The notes: generated by a model not told the origin, from the sequence alone. Positions 49,156 to 58,954 are shown, numbered from the stretch's first letter. The stretch is 64,000 nt of DNA from Enterococcus italicus DSM 15952 (GCF_000185365.1 NZ_GL622241.1:1671160-1735159), one strand, 5' to 3'. Numbers and translations are program-made.

Positions 49156-49965
49156 ATGACAATAAAACTAATCGCAATCGACATTGATGGTACTCTCTTA
49201 AACAGCCATCATCAAGTAACGGAAGCTGTCAAAGAAAGCTTAAAATTGGCACAAACAAAAGGAATTAAGATTGTCCTTTGTACTGGTCGTCCCTACTTAG
49301 GTGTCGAAAAATTAATTCAAGAATTAGACTTAACAAATGAAGACGACTATGTCATCAATTTTAATGGGTCGCTCGTGTTAAACTGCAAGACAAAAGAAAA
49401 AATCTCGCTATTTGGCTTATCGTATGAAGATTACCTAGCGATTGAAGTCGAGGCAAGAAGATTAAATTGCCCATTATTGACTGAAACGGAAGAAGCTATC
49501 TACACAGCCAATCGCGACGTTAGTCCTTATACTGTGCATGAAGCGTATTTGTCAACTATGCCCTTAAAGTATCGGACACCCGAAGAAATGACCCCTGACT
49601 TGAGCATTGTCAAAATGATGCTTATTGATGAACCGGAAAAATTAAATCGAACAATCAATCACCTATCGCGAGACTTCTATGAACGGTTTACAATTGTCAA
49701 AAGCGCCCCTTTCTTCCTTGAAGTACTCAACAAAGAAGTTAGTAAAGGCTTAGCATTAAGTCGTTTGAGTGAGCATTTAGGCCTTACAGCAGATGAAGTG
49801 ATGGCCATTGGTGATAATGAAAATGATGTATCGATGTTGCAATATGCAGGACTAGGTGTCGCTATGGGCAATGCGACAGCAGCTATTCAAAAGCATGCCC
49901 AACACGTGACCAAATCAAATGATGAAGATGGCGTTGCCTATGCCATCCATACTTACGCGCTATAA
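49156..49965 (+). CDS. HAD superfamily phosphatase, Cof/YidA type
   Basis: 269-residue cytosolic HAD-IIB hydrolase. Motif I DIDGTLL (about 9-15; nucleophile Asp), motif II CTGRPY, Lys in SKGLALSRL, motif IV GDNENDVSML. A C2B cap domain sits between. Such enzymes dephosphorylate sugar phosphates with broad range. Third gene of the LipL-HD-HAD run, 14 bases after the HD gene, followed by a terminator. Confidence 0.9.
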   Translation: MTIKLIAIDIDGTLLNSHHQVTEAVKESLKLAQTKGIKIVLCTGRPYLGVEKLIQELDLTNEDDYVINFNGSLVLNCKTKEKISLFGLSYEDYLAIEVEARRLNCPLLTETEEAIYTANRDVSPYTVHEAYLSTMPLKYRTPEEMTPDLSIVKMMLIDEPEKLNRTINHLSRDFYERFTIVKSAPFFLEVLNKEVSKGLALSRLSEHLGLTADEVMAIGDNENDVSMLQYAGLGVAMGNATAAIQKHAQHVTKSNDEDGVAYAIHTYAL

Positions 49966-50041
49966 AGAAGTAACAATTCGTACACAATTATTTTGTGCTG
50001 CTAAACTGATTAAACCCGCATGGTAGAAGTACCAGCTACAC

Positions 50042-50098
50042 AAAAAACTAGCCAACCCAAAGTTTTTCAAAACAACTGTTGGATTGGCTGGTCTTTTT
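50042..50098. terminator. Bidirectional terminator (HAD gene and Nudix gene)
   Basis: Stem CTAGCCAACCC (50048-50058) with GGATTGGCTGG (50081-50091), A-run before and T-run after. Its interior CCCAAAGTTTTTC is related to the core of the terminators at 1160 and 60273. Confidence 0.8.
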
Positions 50099-50125
50099 GC
50101 TTGATGGTGACTCAGCTTTTTTTCT

Positions 50126-50569
50126 TTATTCATTCATCCATTTTTGCAATGCCCAACGATGGCTCCCTCTCTTTAATAAGAGCATGGCATCTTCTGGCGT
50201 AGTCCAAAGCAAATGATTCGTTTTTTCTGTAGGTTCCGCGATTTTGGACCAATGATCCACAACATAGAAAAATCCTGGGTGTTCATAATAAATATCGCGG
50301 TGACTCGAGTAAAAGTACTCGACTGCAGTACCTAAAAACTCGCCCACAAATACCTCAAAGCCAACCTCTTCTAGCATCTCTCTACGAATGGTTTCAAGAT
50401 GCGTCTCGTTTGCTTCAATTTCGCCTCCAGGTAAAAAGTATGCTCCGTTTGGCGCCTGAACCAAAATGACTTCTTGTTTTTGATTACGGCTAATAACGAC
50501 ATAAACCCCCACTCGTTTTTTGTATTGTCTACCGTGTTCTTTCTTTCCAAAAACTGGCTCACTCTTCAT
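50126..50569 (-). CDS. Nudix hydrolase
   Basis: 147 residues with a perfect Nudix box GX5EX7REUXEEXGU: GGEIEANETHLETIRREMLEEVGF (about 48-71, given as its pattern), preceded by FLP. It hydrolyses a nucleoside diphosphate-X compound; the substrate is unknown. ATG at 50569 has AAAGGAGA. Own promoter at 50594-50622. Confidence 0.9.
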   Translation of the reverse strand: MKSEPVFGKKEHGRQYKKRVGVYVVISRNQKQEVILVQAPNGAYFLPGGEIEANETHLETIRREMLEEVGFEVFVGEFLGTAVEYFYSSHRDIYYEHPGFFYVVDHWSKIAEPTEKTNHLLWTTPEDAMLLLKRGSHRWALQKWMNE

Positions 50570-50593
50570 ATTAGACCGTCTCCTTTTACGAAA

Positions 50594-50622
50594 ATTCTAC
50601 TCGTTTTCGATTTTAAATACAA
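50594..50622 (-). promoter_or_regulatory. Promoter of the Nudix gene
   Basis: Minus strand: -35 TTGTAT (50617-50622), 17-base spacer, -10 TAGAAT (50594-50599). Confidence 0.65.
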
Positions 50623-50662
50623 GCAGAATCTAGGCGAAATCATTTTTCATTTTCTCACACTA

Positions 50663-50671
50663 TGTTATGAT
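50663..50671 (+). promoter_or_regulatory. Extended -10 promoter of the glyoxalase gene
   Basis: TGT-TATGAT, 31 bases before the gloA start; no convincing -35. Confidence 0.45.
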
Positions 50672-50702
50672 ATACCTATCAAAGAAATGGAGGATGAACA
50701 TT

Positions 50703-51077
50703 ATGAAAATGGCCCATACTTGTGTTCGAGTAAAAGACTTGGATGCTTCACTTGCTTTCTATCAAAAGGCATTTAATTTTGAAGAAAGTCGCCGTAGAGA
50801 TTTTCCAGATGCAAAATTTACGCTAGTCTATTTGACACTACCGGATGATGACTATGAATTAGAGTTGACGTACAATTACGACCATCCGGGTTATGATTTA
50901 GGAGATGGCTATGGTCATATTGCCATCGCGACTGAAGACGTTGCCGCTTTGCATGAAAAGCATGTAGCAGAAGGGTTTGATGTAACGGATCTGAAAGGAC
51001 TACCCGGTACCCCTCCTTCTTATTACTTCATTAAAGACCCAGATGGATACAAAATTGAAGTCATTCGTGTACGCTAA
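50703..51077 (+). CDS. gloA: Lactoylglutathione lyase (glyoxalase I)
   Basis: 124-residue VOC-fold metalloenzyme that isomerises the methylglyoxal hemithioacetal. The four metal ligands fit glyoxalase I: His5 (MAHTCVRV), Glu54 (YELELTYN), His72 (YGHIAIA) and Glu119 (KIEVIRV). The Escherichia coli-type length and spacing suggest a Ni-type enzyme. ATG at 50703 follows GGAGGA; the frame begins earlier without a site. Confidence 0.93.
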   Translation: MKMAHTCVRVKDLDASLAFYQKAFNFEESRRRDFPDAKFTLVYLTLPDDDYELELTYNYDHPGYDLGDGYGHIAIATEDVAALHEKHVAEGFDVTDLKGLPGTPPSYYFIKDPDGYKIEVIRVR

Positions 51078-51180
51078 AAATTATCATTGCTACGTCGAAA
51101 AATAAGGAAAACTTAGTTAGTTACTAGAGGGTGTTTCTTTCTAACTCGACTGCAGTATTGTTTTGAAAGGAACGACCACT

Positions 51181-51900
51181 ATGAAAAAAAGAATTGGTAT
51201 TATCGGAAACGAACGGTCAACATATGACGAAAAAGATCAACATACGTATTATTTTTCCTATACGCCTAGAGATTTTATTCAAGGTTTTTTACGCGCAAAT
51301 AGCTTGCCAGTAATCCTACCTGTAGGAATTGTTGAGGATGCAGTCGCCTATATCGAGCAAATTGATGTATTAGTATTAGCTGGTGGTCAAGATATCGATC
51401 CAAAATACTTTCATCAAGCGCGACATCCCCTACTAGGAGAAGTCTTTGAGGCGCGCGATGAATTTGAGTTAGCATTAATCAAAGAAGCTGTGAAGCAAGG
51501 AAAATCAATTGTCGGTGTATGTAGAGGCATGCAAGTCCTTAACGTGGCTTTTGGTGGTACGTTGTATCAAGATACATCATTGACGGATTACACATTGAAA
51601 CATGTCCAATCACCGATTTCTTTGGAGCATCCGACGCATGACGTGACGATCAAAGAGACAAGTTTGCTTCGTCAATTTTTACCTGAGACGTACAAAGTAA
51701 ATTCGTATCATCATCAATTTGTTGATCAAGTTGCCAATCACTTTACAGTGACCGCTCATACAACTGACGGCGCTATTGAAGCCATCGAAAGTACTTATTA
51801 TGGCAATACAATTATTGGTGTACAATGGCATCCGGAGCAATCCTGCCATACCCACCCACTAGATCAAGAATTTTTTAAGTACATTGTTGAAAACTTATAA
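51181..51900 (+). CDS. Gamma-glutamyl-gamma-aminobutyrate hydrolase family protein (class I amidotransferase)
   Basis: 239-residue peptidase C26 protein like PuuD. Nucleophile Cys in VGVCRGMQVLNVAFGG (about 108), oxyanion AGGQDIDP, and His-Glu in VQWHPEQS complete the triad. It probably hydrolyses a gamma-glutamyl amide; polyamine catabolism genes are not near. ATG at 51181 has AAAGGA at nine bases. The GTA frame ends at a long hairpin shared with uvrC. Confidence 0.88.
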   Translation: MKKRIGIIGNERSTYDEKDQHTYYFSYTPRDFIQGFLRANSLPVILPVGIVEDAVAYIEQIDVLVLAGGQDIDPKYFHQARHPLLGEVFEARDEFELALIKEAVKQGKSIVGVCRGMQVLNVAFGGTLYQDTSLTDYTLKHVQSPISLEHPTHDVTIKETSLLRQFLPETYKVNSYHHQFVDQVANHFTVTAHTTDGAIEAIESTYYGNTIIGVQWHPEQSCHTHPLDQEFFKYIVENL

Positions 51901-51961
51901 AAATTGGTTCATTCGGTTGACAATGTAACTATCTGGTGGGCATCGTACTCATAAACAAAGC

Positions 51962-52062
51962 TGAGATAGCAGTAGATACAAGTAAAAAGCCCATGAAATC
52001 CCGAAGTTGATTCTCGTAATTTTGGCTTGCATGGGCTTTTGCTTGTAGTTACTGCTATCTCA
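51962..52062. terminator. Very long inverted repeat between convergent genes
   Basis: Left arm TGAGATAGCAGTAG...AAAAAGCCCATG (51962-51995) pairs with right arm CATGGGCTTTT...CTGCTATCTCA (52030-52062), about 33 bases with a few mismatches and a 34-base loop. It lies between the amidotransferase gene and uvrC stops and ends on T/A runs. Probably a bidirectional terminator, unusually long. Confidence 0.8.
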
Positions 52063-52068
52063 AAATTT

Positions 52069-53865
52069 TTATTCTTGCTTATCTGTAGCTTTCTGTTCAT
52101 GAAGTTTTTGGTAAAGAGTTTCAGCTACTGGTCTTGGAAGTCCGACTTGTTGGAGTTCCTCGATGGTCGCTTCTTCGATTTTTTTCAATGATTTAAATTG
52201 TTTGAGTAATTCTTTTTTTCGCTTTGGTCCAAGTCCGGCAATATCATCCAATCGAGAAGCAAAACTATTTTTGCTTCTAAGTTGACGATGAAAGGTAATT
52301 GCAAAGCGGTGCACTTCATCTTGGATCCGTTGCAACAGAAAAAACTCCGCTGAATTTCGTGGCAATGGAATTACTTGTAGTGGTGATCCGAATAGTAACT
52401 CGCTCGTTTTGTGCTGATCATTTTTAGCAAGACCAGCGATGGGGATGTCTAGACCTAATTGGTTATCTAAGACATCTTTGGCGACATCGACTTGGCCTTT
52501 TCCACCATCAATAATAATCAAATCAGGTAGCGGCAAATTTTCCTTTAAGACACGGGCATAGCGTCGGTAGATAACTTCACGCATAGATGCATAATCATCC
52601 GGACCAACGACGGTCTTGATTTTGTATTTCCGGTATTCTTTTTTTGCTGGTTTGCCATCTACAAAGACAACCATCGCCGAAACAGGATTGGTCCCCATAA
52701 TATTGGAATTATCAAAGGCTTCGATACGGATTGGCTTTGGAATATTCATCGCTTGACCGAGCTTATCAATTGCACCAATCGTCCGCTCTTCCTTACGTTG
52801 GATTAATTCAAATTTTTCTGTCAGTGAAATCTTCGCATTCTTTCCCGCCAAATCGACTAACTTTTTCTTTTCTCCCCGTTGTGGCTGCGTAATTCTTGTC
52901 GGAACAATGGCTTTTACACTCTCCTGATCGATGTCAGCAGGAATTAATACTTCTTTTGGGATAAAATGGGCATTCTCTTGATAAAATTGGCCAATGAATG
53001 TCAAAAAATCTTCCGGTGCATCATTATAAAAAGGGAACATCGAGACATCACGTTCGATTACTTTTCCCTGTCGAATAAAGAATACTTGCACGCACATCCA
53101 GCCATTTAAAATGTCGTAACCAAAAACATCTCGATCAACAAGGTCAGTCTGTGTCATTTTTTGTCGCGTCATCACTGTCTCAATCGCCTGAATCTGGTCT
53201 CGATATTCGGCTGCCTTCTCAAATTCAAGACGCTCAGCAGCATCTTCCATACGTTGTGTTAGCATTTTTTGAATCTGTGCATGGCCCCCATTTAAAAAGC
53301 GCCGAATTTCAATTGCCATTTTCGTGTATGTCTCTTTCGGAATATCAAAGACACACGGCGCCAAGCATTGTCCCATATGGTAATACAAGCAGACATCTTT
53401 GGGTAACACTTTGCATTTTCTAAACGGAAACAACCGGTCAAGCAATTTCTTTGTCTCATTCGCTGCGCGCACATCAGGGTACGGACCAAAGTAAAAGGCT
53501 TTGTCTTTCAGCACTTTCCTCGTAATTAGTAGCCTTGGATAGGCCTCATTTGTGATTTTTATAAACGGATATGAGGTATCATCTTTTAGCATAATATTAT
53601 ATTTAGGATTATTTTGTTGAATTAAATTAATTTCTAAGACCAACGCTTCAATATTTGATTCTGTAACAATGTATTCAAAATCGACAATTTCACTCACTAG
53701 CCGCTCTGTCTTGGTGTCATGGCTTCCAGTAAAATAGGAACGGACACGATTTTTTAAGACTTTTGCTTTTCCAACATAAATGATTGTTCCATTCTTATCC
53801 TTCATTAAATAACAGCCAGATTGATCGGGTAACAAGGCTAGTTTATGTCGAATTTGCTCATTCAT
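52069..53865 (-). CDS. uvrC: Excinuclease ABC subunit C
   Basis: 598-residue nucleotide-excision-repair nuclease. N-terminal GIY-YIG domain (about 14-95; [25 protein letters not shown]), UVR motif (about 200-235), RNase H-like C-terminal nuclease with [22 protein letters not shown] and IIDGGKGQV, and a helix-hairpin-helix tail ([19 protein letters not shown]). Complete. Extended -10 promoter at 53887. Confidence 0.97.
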   Translation of the reverse strand: MNEQIRHKLALLPDQSGCYLMKDKNGTIIYVGKAKVLKNRVRSYFTGSHDTKTERLVSEIVDFEYIVTESNIEALVLEINLIQQNNPKYNIMLKDDTSYPFIKITNEAYPRLLITRKVLKDKAFYFGPYPDVRAANETKKLLDRLFPFRKCKVLPKDVCLYYHMGQCLAPCVFDIPKETYTKMAIEIRRFLNGGHAQIQKMLTQRMEDAAERLEFEKAAEYRDQIQAIETVMTRQKMTQTDLVDRDVFGYDILNGWMCVQVFFIRQGKVIERDVSMFPFYNDAPEDFLTFIGQFYQENAHFIPKEVLIPADIDQESVKAIVPTRITQPQRGEKKKLVDLAGKNAKISLTEKFELIQRKEERTIGAIDKLGQAMNIPKPIRIEAFDNSNIMGTNPVSAMVVFVDGKPAKKEYRKYKIKTVVGPDDYASMREVIYRRYARVLKENLPLPDLIIIDGGKGQVDVAKDVLDNQLGLDIPIAGLAKNDQHKTSELLFGSPLQVIPLPRNSAEFFLLQRIQDEVHRFAITFHRQLRSKNSFASRLDDIAGLGPKRKKELLKQFKSLKKIEEATIEELQQVGLPRPVAETLYQKLHEQKATDKQE

Positions 53866-53886
53866 TTGCTCACCTTCCTCTTCATC

Positions 53887-53895
53887 AGTATACCA
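53887..53895 (-). promoter_or_regulatory. Extended -10 promoter of uvrC
   Basis: Minus strand TGG-TATACT, about 20 bases before the ATG at 53865. Confidence 0.5.
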
Positions 53896-53899
53896 TAAT

Positions 53900-53945
53900 C
53901 AAAAAATCAAAAAGGGCGTGTGACACACATCCGTCACACTCCCTT
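53900..53945 (-). terminator. Terminator of trxA
   Basis: Stem AAGGGCGTGTGAC (53912-53924) with GTCACACTCCCTT (53933-53945), loop of 8, and T-rich run on the minus strand. Confidence 0.82.
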
Positions 53946-54010
53946 AAACACAAATAGTATTACGAAAGCAACTTACACGATCTAAATGCTTTTGTCACAA
54001 CTGCAATCAA

Positions 54011-54325
54011 TTATTGGTAGCTTTTTACCAATTCTTCTAGTTGATCTTTCGTATGAACGCCTACCACTTTTTCCACCATTTGGCCATCTTTTTTTAGAAC
54101 CAATGTTGGGATACTCATAATGCCAAATGATGCCGGAGTTTCTGGGTTTTCATCAACATCCATTTTGACAATTTTTAATTCTTCTTCATCGAATTCATTT
54201 GCTAATTGCTCTAAAATCGGTGCTTGCATCCGGCAAGGGCCACACCATGGTGCCCAAAAATCAATTAATACAAGACCTTTATCTGTTTCTTCAGTAAATG
54301 TAGCATCGGTAATATTTGTTGGCAT
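54011..54325 (-). CDS. trxA: Thioredoxin
   Basis: 104-residue thioredoxin fold with the redox site WCGPC (near 27-31), cis-Pro in SIPTLVL, and VGVHTKDQLEELV. It reduces protein disulfides, with thioredoxin reductase elsewhere. ATG at 54325 follows TGGAGGA; the in-frame upstream start at 54340 is rejected. Monocistronic: extended -10 (TGC-TATACT, 54356-54364) and its own terminator. It lies downstream of mutS2 as in many lactic acid bacteria. Confidence 0.97.
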   Translation of the reverse strand: MPTNITDATFTEETDKGLVLIDFWAPWCGPCRMQAPILEQLANEFDEEELKIVKMDVDENPETPASFGIMSIPTLVLKKDGQMVEKVVGVHTKDQLEELVKSYQ

Positions 54326-54355
54326 AATTAATTCCTCCATTTGTTTACTACTAGT

Positions 54356-54364
54356 AGTATAGCA
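54356..54364 (-). promoter_or_regulatory. Extended -10 promoter of trxA
   Basis: Minus strand TGC-TATACT, about 30 bases before the trxA start. Confidence 0.55.
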
Positions 54365-54409
54365 TCAAGTTCTAAGAACAAAAAAACATTTGCTTGTCAT
54401 TTGTAAGAA

Positions 54410-56773
54410 TTACTTAAACTGAACAATGGTTGCCCCATTACCCCCTTGATTGGCTGGTGCGAACTCAAAGTGTTTGACACTTCGATGATTCTTTAAGTAG
54501 TTCACGATTCCTTGACGCAATGTACCAGTCCCTTTTCCATGAACGATGGTGACTTGTGGATAGTTAGCAAGAATGGCCGCATCCAAATATTGATCGACTT
54601 CGGCTAAGGCTTCCTCGTAGCGTTTTCCTCTTAGGTCAAGCTGCGGCGATACGTGTGCTGCTCGTTGGGAGCGCACAGTATGAACCGTTCGTTGCGTCGG
54701 TTGCTTTGGCGCAGCGATGGCTTCGATATCTGTGTCGTCAATGGTCATTTTTAAAATCCCCATTTGGACTTGCCACTGGTGATTACCGACTTTTTTAATC
54801 AGTTCCCCTCGTTGACCATAAGAAATAACGCGGACTTCATCGCCTATTTTCAAGGACTTGGCGGCTTTCGCCTTTTTCAATACTTTATTTTTCTTCAATG
54901 CGTCTTCTTGGTGGAGACTCGCCATCTTGGTCTTCGCTGCAATCAAACGATGTTCTTTGATTGGTGTCGCTTGACCTTCCAGTTGCATTTGTCGTAGTTC
55001 TTTAATAATGCGGTCAGATTTCTCCTGAGCCTCTTCAACTAGCTCATTGGCTTTTTTGCGGGCTTTTGCGAGTTCATCGTCGCGCTCTTGGTAAAATAAT
55101 TCCGTCGCTTTGGTTAGCTCTTTTTGTAACTTCTCAGATTCTTGCAATTGTTGACGTAATTCCAAATATTCGGTTTCCGTCATTTTGCGTTGATTTTCTA
55201 AATCAGCGATCATTTCATTAATATCTTGGCTTTCTCCGCTCATAATTTGCTTCGCTTCCTCAATTATGGTGGTATCTAAGCCCAAGCGTTTTGAAATTTC
55301 AAAGGCATTACTGCGACCAGGTACCCCAATTAACAGCCGATACGTTGGACTTAGGGTATCTACATCGAATTCCATCGACGCGTTGATTGTCTTTGCGCGA
55401 TTGTAGCCATATATTTTTAATTCTGGATAATGGGTCGTTGCCATGACATAGGATGATTTTGCTCCGACTGCATCCAAGATCGCAATGGCCAAGGCTGCCC
55501 CTTCTTGCGGATCAGTACCCGCACCTAGCTCATCAAATAATACCAAACTTTTCTCATCAATTTTGTCTAAAATAGACACGATGTTGGTCATATGGGAAGA
55601 AAATGTCGATAGGTTCTGTTCAATAGACTGTTCGTCGCCAATATCAGCAAAAATTTCAGCGAATACGCCTATTTGGCTGCCTTCCTCTACTGGAATAGGC
55701 AATCCAGCCTGAGCCATTAGCTGCAATAAGCCAAGGGTCTTCAAAGTGATTGTCTTACCACCTGTATTGGGGCCAGTAATCACGATAGCTTGATAGTCTT
55801 TTCCAATCATAATATCATTTGCCACAACGACTTCTTGATCAATCAATGGATGGCGAGCTTTTAGTAATTGCACTTCTCTATCTATACTCATCGTCGGCAC
55901 GATGGCTTTCATCAGTTTGCCGTAACGGGCTTTTGCATTCATGACATCAAATTGTCCTAGCACATAGGAATTATGCGCAATTTCTCTACGATGAGGAACT
56001 AGTAGTGCAGATAATTCTGAAAGAATACGCGCCACTTCATTTTTTTCTGCAATTTGCTGTTGACGCAAGCGATTGTTGAGTTCAACAATCTGCTTAGGCT
56101 CAATAAATAAAGTCTGACCAGATGCACTTTGATCATGAACGACGCCGCCGAAAATGCCTCGGTATTCTTGCTTCACTGGCAAAACATAGCGATCATTTCT
56201 CATCGTGACTAACGCATCACTCAAATACTTCGCATGGCTTCCTCGTACTAGCTGATCGAGTGCTTCTCGAATGTTTTGTTCCATACGGCGGATTGCTTGA
56301 CGAATGCCTTTCAATTCAGGAGAAGCTTCATCTGTTACCCGACCATCTTCATCGACAGCACGTGTCATTTGCTTCGTTAACTCAGGTAAAACAACCAGTT
56401 GTTCTACCCAGTCATACAAGCGATGAAAATCAATTTCGAGCTCTTGTAACTCACTAAAAAAAGCTGAGACCTGATTCGTCGAGCTTAACACTCTAGCAAT
56501 TTGCGCCACTTCAAGACCATTCAGATCAGCACCGATTTCGATCCGTTTTAAGTGAGGAGCAATATTTTCTAATTTTGGAACAGGAATGCCACCACGCAAT
56601 CGTAGTACATGTATGGCATCCTCGGTCTCAAAAAGACGTTCTTGAATTTTGTTTTCTTTATTTGAAGGCAAAAGGTCAGTCAATGCAATCTGGCCCTGAG
56701 CCGTAGTTAAGAATGGCTTCACTTGATTTTTTACTTGTTGAAACTCAAGTGTCTGCAATATTCTTAGATTCAT
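54410..56773 (-). CDS. mutS2: Endonuclease MutS2
   Basis: 787-residue ATPase. MutS-type core and clamp (about 1-290), P-loop ITGPNTGGKT (about 330-340), STFSSHMTN and LFDELGAGTDPQEG Walker B, a long coiled coil (about 510-610) and a C-terminal Smr nuclease domain (about 710-787; LDLRGKRYEEAL, VTIVHGKGTGTLR). It lacks the mismatch-binding N-terminal domain. It resolves recombination intermediates and rescues collided ribosomes in Bacilli. ATG at 56773 follows AGGTG. Confidence 0.96.
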   Translation of the reverse strand: MNLRILQTLEFQQVKNQVKPFLTTAQGQIALTDLLPSNKENKIQERLFETEDAIHVLRLRGGIPVPKLENIAPHLKRIEIGADLNGLEVAQIARVLSSTNQVSAFFSELQELEIDFHRLYDWVEQLVVLPELTKQMTRAVDEDGRVTDEASPELKGIRQAIRRMEQNIREALDQLVRGSHAKYLSDALVTMRNDRYVLPVKQEYRGIFGGVVHDQSASGQTLFIEPKQIVELNNRLRQQQIAEKNEVARILSELSALLVPHRREIAHNSYVLGQFDVMNAKARYGKLMKAIVPTMSIDREVQLLKARHPLIDQEVVVANDIMIGKDYQAIVITGPNTGGKTITLKTLGLLQLMAQAGLPIPVEEGSQIGVFAEIFADIGDEQSIEQNLSTFSSHMTNIVSILDKIDEKSLVLFDELGAGTDPQEGAALAIAILDAVGAKSSYVMATTHYPELKIYGYNRAKTINASMEFDVDTLSPTYRLLIGVPGRSNAFEISKRLGLDTTIIEEAKQIMSGESQDINEMIADLENQRKMTETEYLELRQQLQESEKLQKELTKATELFYQERDDELAKARKKANELVEEAQEKSDRIIKELRQMQLEGQATPIKEHRLIAAKTKMASLHQEDALKKNKVLKKAKAAKSLKIGDEVRVISYGQRGELIKKVGNHQWQVQMGILKMTIDDTDIEAIAAPKQPTQRTVHTVRSQRAAHVSPQLDLRGKRYEEALAEVDQYLDAAILANYPQVTIVHGKGTGTLRQGIVNYLKNHRSVKHFEFAPANQGGNGATIVQFK

Positions 56774-56810
56774 TTTTTCACCTACAATCTTTGTAATAAA
56801 CAATAAAGAA

Positions 56811-56865
56811 CCGAATAACGCTCACTTTCTCCAACTATATATTGGAAAAACGAGGAATTATTCGG
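56811..56865. repeat. Hairpin in the cvpA-mutS2 interval
   Basis: CCGAATAA (56811-56818) pairs with TTATTCGG (56858-56865), with a second inner stem TCCAA/TTGGA (56830-56834, 56842-56846). No long T-run, so it is either a weak terminator or a processing element between cvpA and mutS2. Confidence 0.45.
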
Positions 56866-56896
56866 AACCACTCTTGCAATGTCGTCCATCATACAT

Positions 56897-57445
56897 CTAA
56901 CCTATAATATCAGTAATCCACATTTGATAATAGTAATCCGAAAGAACTGGTGTGTTTTTGAAAATGAAGTGTCCGATAGTGCCTTTGTCCACTAAATTTT
57001 GTAAAAAGTCGATCGGTATCAATGCAAGCAAAAATACGATGAAAAAGAGTAAGGCATAGACCATCCCCACATTTACTAGTCCACTAATAATCCAGTCAAT
57101 CTTACCGAAAAGCTTGGTATAGCGGAGGCCTAAAAAGAAGACCGCCAAAAACTTCACAACAAACCATGCAAGAATCACGAGACAAATATACGCGAACGCG
57201 GCATAAAAGGAATGATCCAAATCAAACGACTGTTGCTGCGTAAAAAACACCATTTTCATATCCTCAGTCACGGACATATACGGAACATATAATTCAATTT
57301 TTTTGCCGATAGCTTCATACATGTTTTTTGCAATAAACAAACTCATGATAAAGCCAATGAGATGAATGCCTTGCAATGCAGTTCCTCTTCTTGCGCCATT
57401 GTAGAAAGCAAGTACAACCACTACCAGTAATAAAATTCCTATCAT
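56897..57445 (-). CDS. cvpA: CvpA family membrane protein
   Basis: 182 residues with four predicted transmembrane helices (about 1-18, 28-45, 75-105, 115-140). GARRGTALQGIHLIGFIMSLFIAKNMYEAIG and VKFLAVFFLGLRYTKLFGKIDWIISGLVNV fit the CvpA/colicin V production family, whose role is not settled. Sits 16 bases after zapA, in the zapA-cvpA-mutS2 order seen in Bacilli. Confidence 0.9.
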   Translation of the reverse strand: MIGILLLVVVVLAFYNGARRGTALQGIHLIGFIMSLFIAKNMYEAIGKKIELYVPYMSVTEDMKMVFFTQQQSFDLDHSFYAAFAYICLVILAWFVVKFLAVFFLGLRYTKLFGKIDWIISGLVNVGMVYALLFFIVFLLALIPIDFLQNLVDKGTIGHFIFKNTPVLSDYYYQMWITDIIG

Positions 57446-57461
57446 TCAACGTCCCTCGCTT

Positions 57462-57902
57462 TTATGTGTGTGCCGTTTTTTCTTTGATCGTGCGTTTGCG
57501 CTCTTCATTTAAAATTTGTTGTGCTTCTAAATGGTTGTGAATCGTTGTATCTTTTTGACCATTTTTTTCTAGGACGGCCTTCGCTTCTTGCTCAATGGCC
57601 TCGATTCGTTTTAACTTGTTTTCTAGTTCAGTCGCCCGGATGGCAGTTTTCTTTAATTCGGCCAATTGTTGTTTTAGTACCAAAATTTCTTCTTGCTTAA
57701 TCAATTGGTCTGAAATCGCATTGACCGCCATTAAGATAGCTGCCTGTTCCTTCTCCATTTGAGGGGCAAGCGCATATAGCTCTTGTAATTGATCATTAAC
57801 TAATTGGGTCACCATATCCATATGCTGGGTACTTTGTGTACCAATAATGGTATACGTTTGTTGATCAATAACTGCTTTATATCGTTTCTTTTGCACCGCC
57901 AT
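57462..57902 (-). CDS. zapA: Cell division protein ZapA
   Basis: 146 residues. The N-terminal ZapA domain (about 1-60; KRYKAVIDQQTYTIIGTQSTQHMDMVTQLVN) and long coiled coil (about 50-140) crosslink FtsZ filaments. Longer than the 85-residue Bacillus form, as usual in lactic acid bacteria. ATG at 57902 has AGGAGGAG. A TATAAT (57963-57968) lies upstream with a weak -35. Confidence 0.92.
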   Translation of the reverse strand: MAVQKKRYKAVIDQQTYTIIGTQSTQHMDMVTQLVNDQLQELYALAPQMEKEQAAILMAVNAISDQLIKQEEILVLKQQLAELKKTAIRATELENKLKRIEAIEQEAKAVLEKNGQKDTTIHNHLEAQQILNEERKRTIKEKTAHT

Positions 57903-58009
57903 GTTTTCTTTCTCCTCCTAAACAACAATGAGATTGATACTCTCTCATTACAACTGCTTTCTATTATAATGGAAAATGTTCATTTTTAATAGCCATATCT
58001 TTTGACTTG

Positions 58010-58954
58010 CTAGTCCTTGTTGGGATGATTTAAATCCGTTTCTCTAATTAGATAAACTGGTCTTTTTTTCACTTCTAAGTAAATTTTCCCGATATATTGT
58101 CCTAATATGCCTATAAAAAATAGTTGTAATCCTCCTAAAAAGAGGATAATTGATACCATTGAAGGCCAACCAGAAGTCGGGTCACCGAATATGAGCGTTC
58201 GAATAACGATCACTACAATAATAAGGACTGCTAAAAAACAAGAAAAGATGCCACCCCAAGCGGCCAATTGCAAGGGCACATTTGAAAAGTCAATAATTCC
58301 TTCTAAAGAATAGCGAAAAAGACTCCAAAACGACCAGGAAGTTTCCCCAGCAACTCGTTCTTTGTTCTCATAAGGCAAATACGTGGTTTTAAAACCGACC
58401 CAACTAAAAATCCCTTTCGAAAAACGATTGTACTCACCCATCTGCAAAATCGCATCTACAACTTGGCGAGTCATTAAACGAAAGTCTCTCACACCACTGA
58501 CCATTGACGTTTGCGAAATTTTATTTATTAGCCAATAAAAGACTTTCGAAAAGAAGCTGCGGATTGGTGGTTCGCCGTCTCTACTTTTGCGACGCGTGCC
58601 GACACAGTCATACCCTTCTTCCGTTATGAGTCGGTACATCTCCGGTAATAGCTCTGGTGGGTCTTGCAAATCCGCATCCATCAGTGTCACAAGATCTCCT
58701 GTCGCAGCTTGTAGCCCAGCATAGATGGCCGCCTCTTTACCAAAATTTCTTGAAAAGTCAATGAAATGGACGATTGTTGGTTCTTGTTTATGCATTTTCT
58801 TTAGCTCTGACAATGTTTGGTCCGTCGATCCGTCATTAACAAAGATGTATTCGGGTGTGACAGCAAGTTTCTGTAATTGCTTTTGCGTCTCTGCAAAAAA
58901 TAATGGCAATGATTCTTGTTCATTATAACAAGGTACAATAATGGATAATTTCAT
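58010..58954 (-). CDS. Family 2 glycosyltransferase, polyprenyl-phosphate type
   Basis: 314 residues. An N-terminal GT-A domain (about 1-225) with IIVPCYNEQESLP, the DXD-like LMDADLQDPPE (about 92-102) and GVRDFRLMTR is followed by two transmembrane helices (about 230-255 and 265-290). This is the GtrB/YkcC class that makes undecaprenyl-phosphate-linked glucose or mannose for decorating cell-wall polymers or lipoteichoic acid. No partner GtrA or GtrC gene adjoins. Sugar specificity unknown. Confidence 0.88.
   Translation of the reverse strand: MKLSIIVPCYNEQESLPLFFAETQKQLQKLAVTPEYIFVNDGSTDQTLSELKKMHKQEPTIVHFIDFSRNFGKEAAIYAGLQAATGDLVTLMDADLQDPPELLPEMYRLITEEGYDCVGTRRKSRDGEPPIRSFFSKVFYWLINKISQTSMVSGVRDFRLMTRQVVDAILQMGEYNRFSKGIFSWVGFKTTYLPYENKERVAGETSWSFWSLFRYSLEGIIDFSNVPLQLAAWGGIFSCFLAVLIIVVIVIRTLIFGDPTSGWPSMVSIILFLGGLQLFFIGILGQYIGKIYLEVKKRPVYLIRETDLNHPNKD

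Noticed and set aside
50020-50202. 60-codon plus-strand ORF after the HAD gene
   Set aside because: Runs through the bidirectional terminator and into the Nudix gene antisense; no ribosome site.
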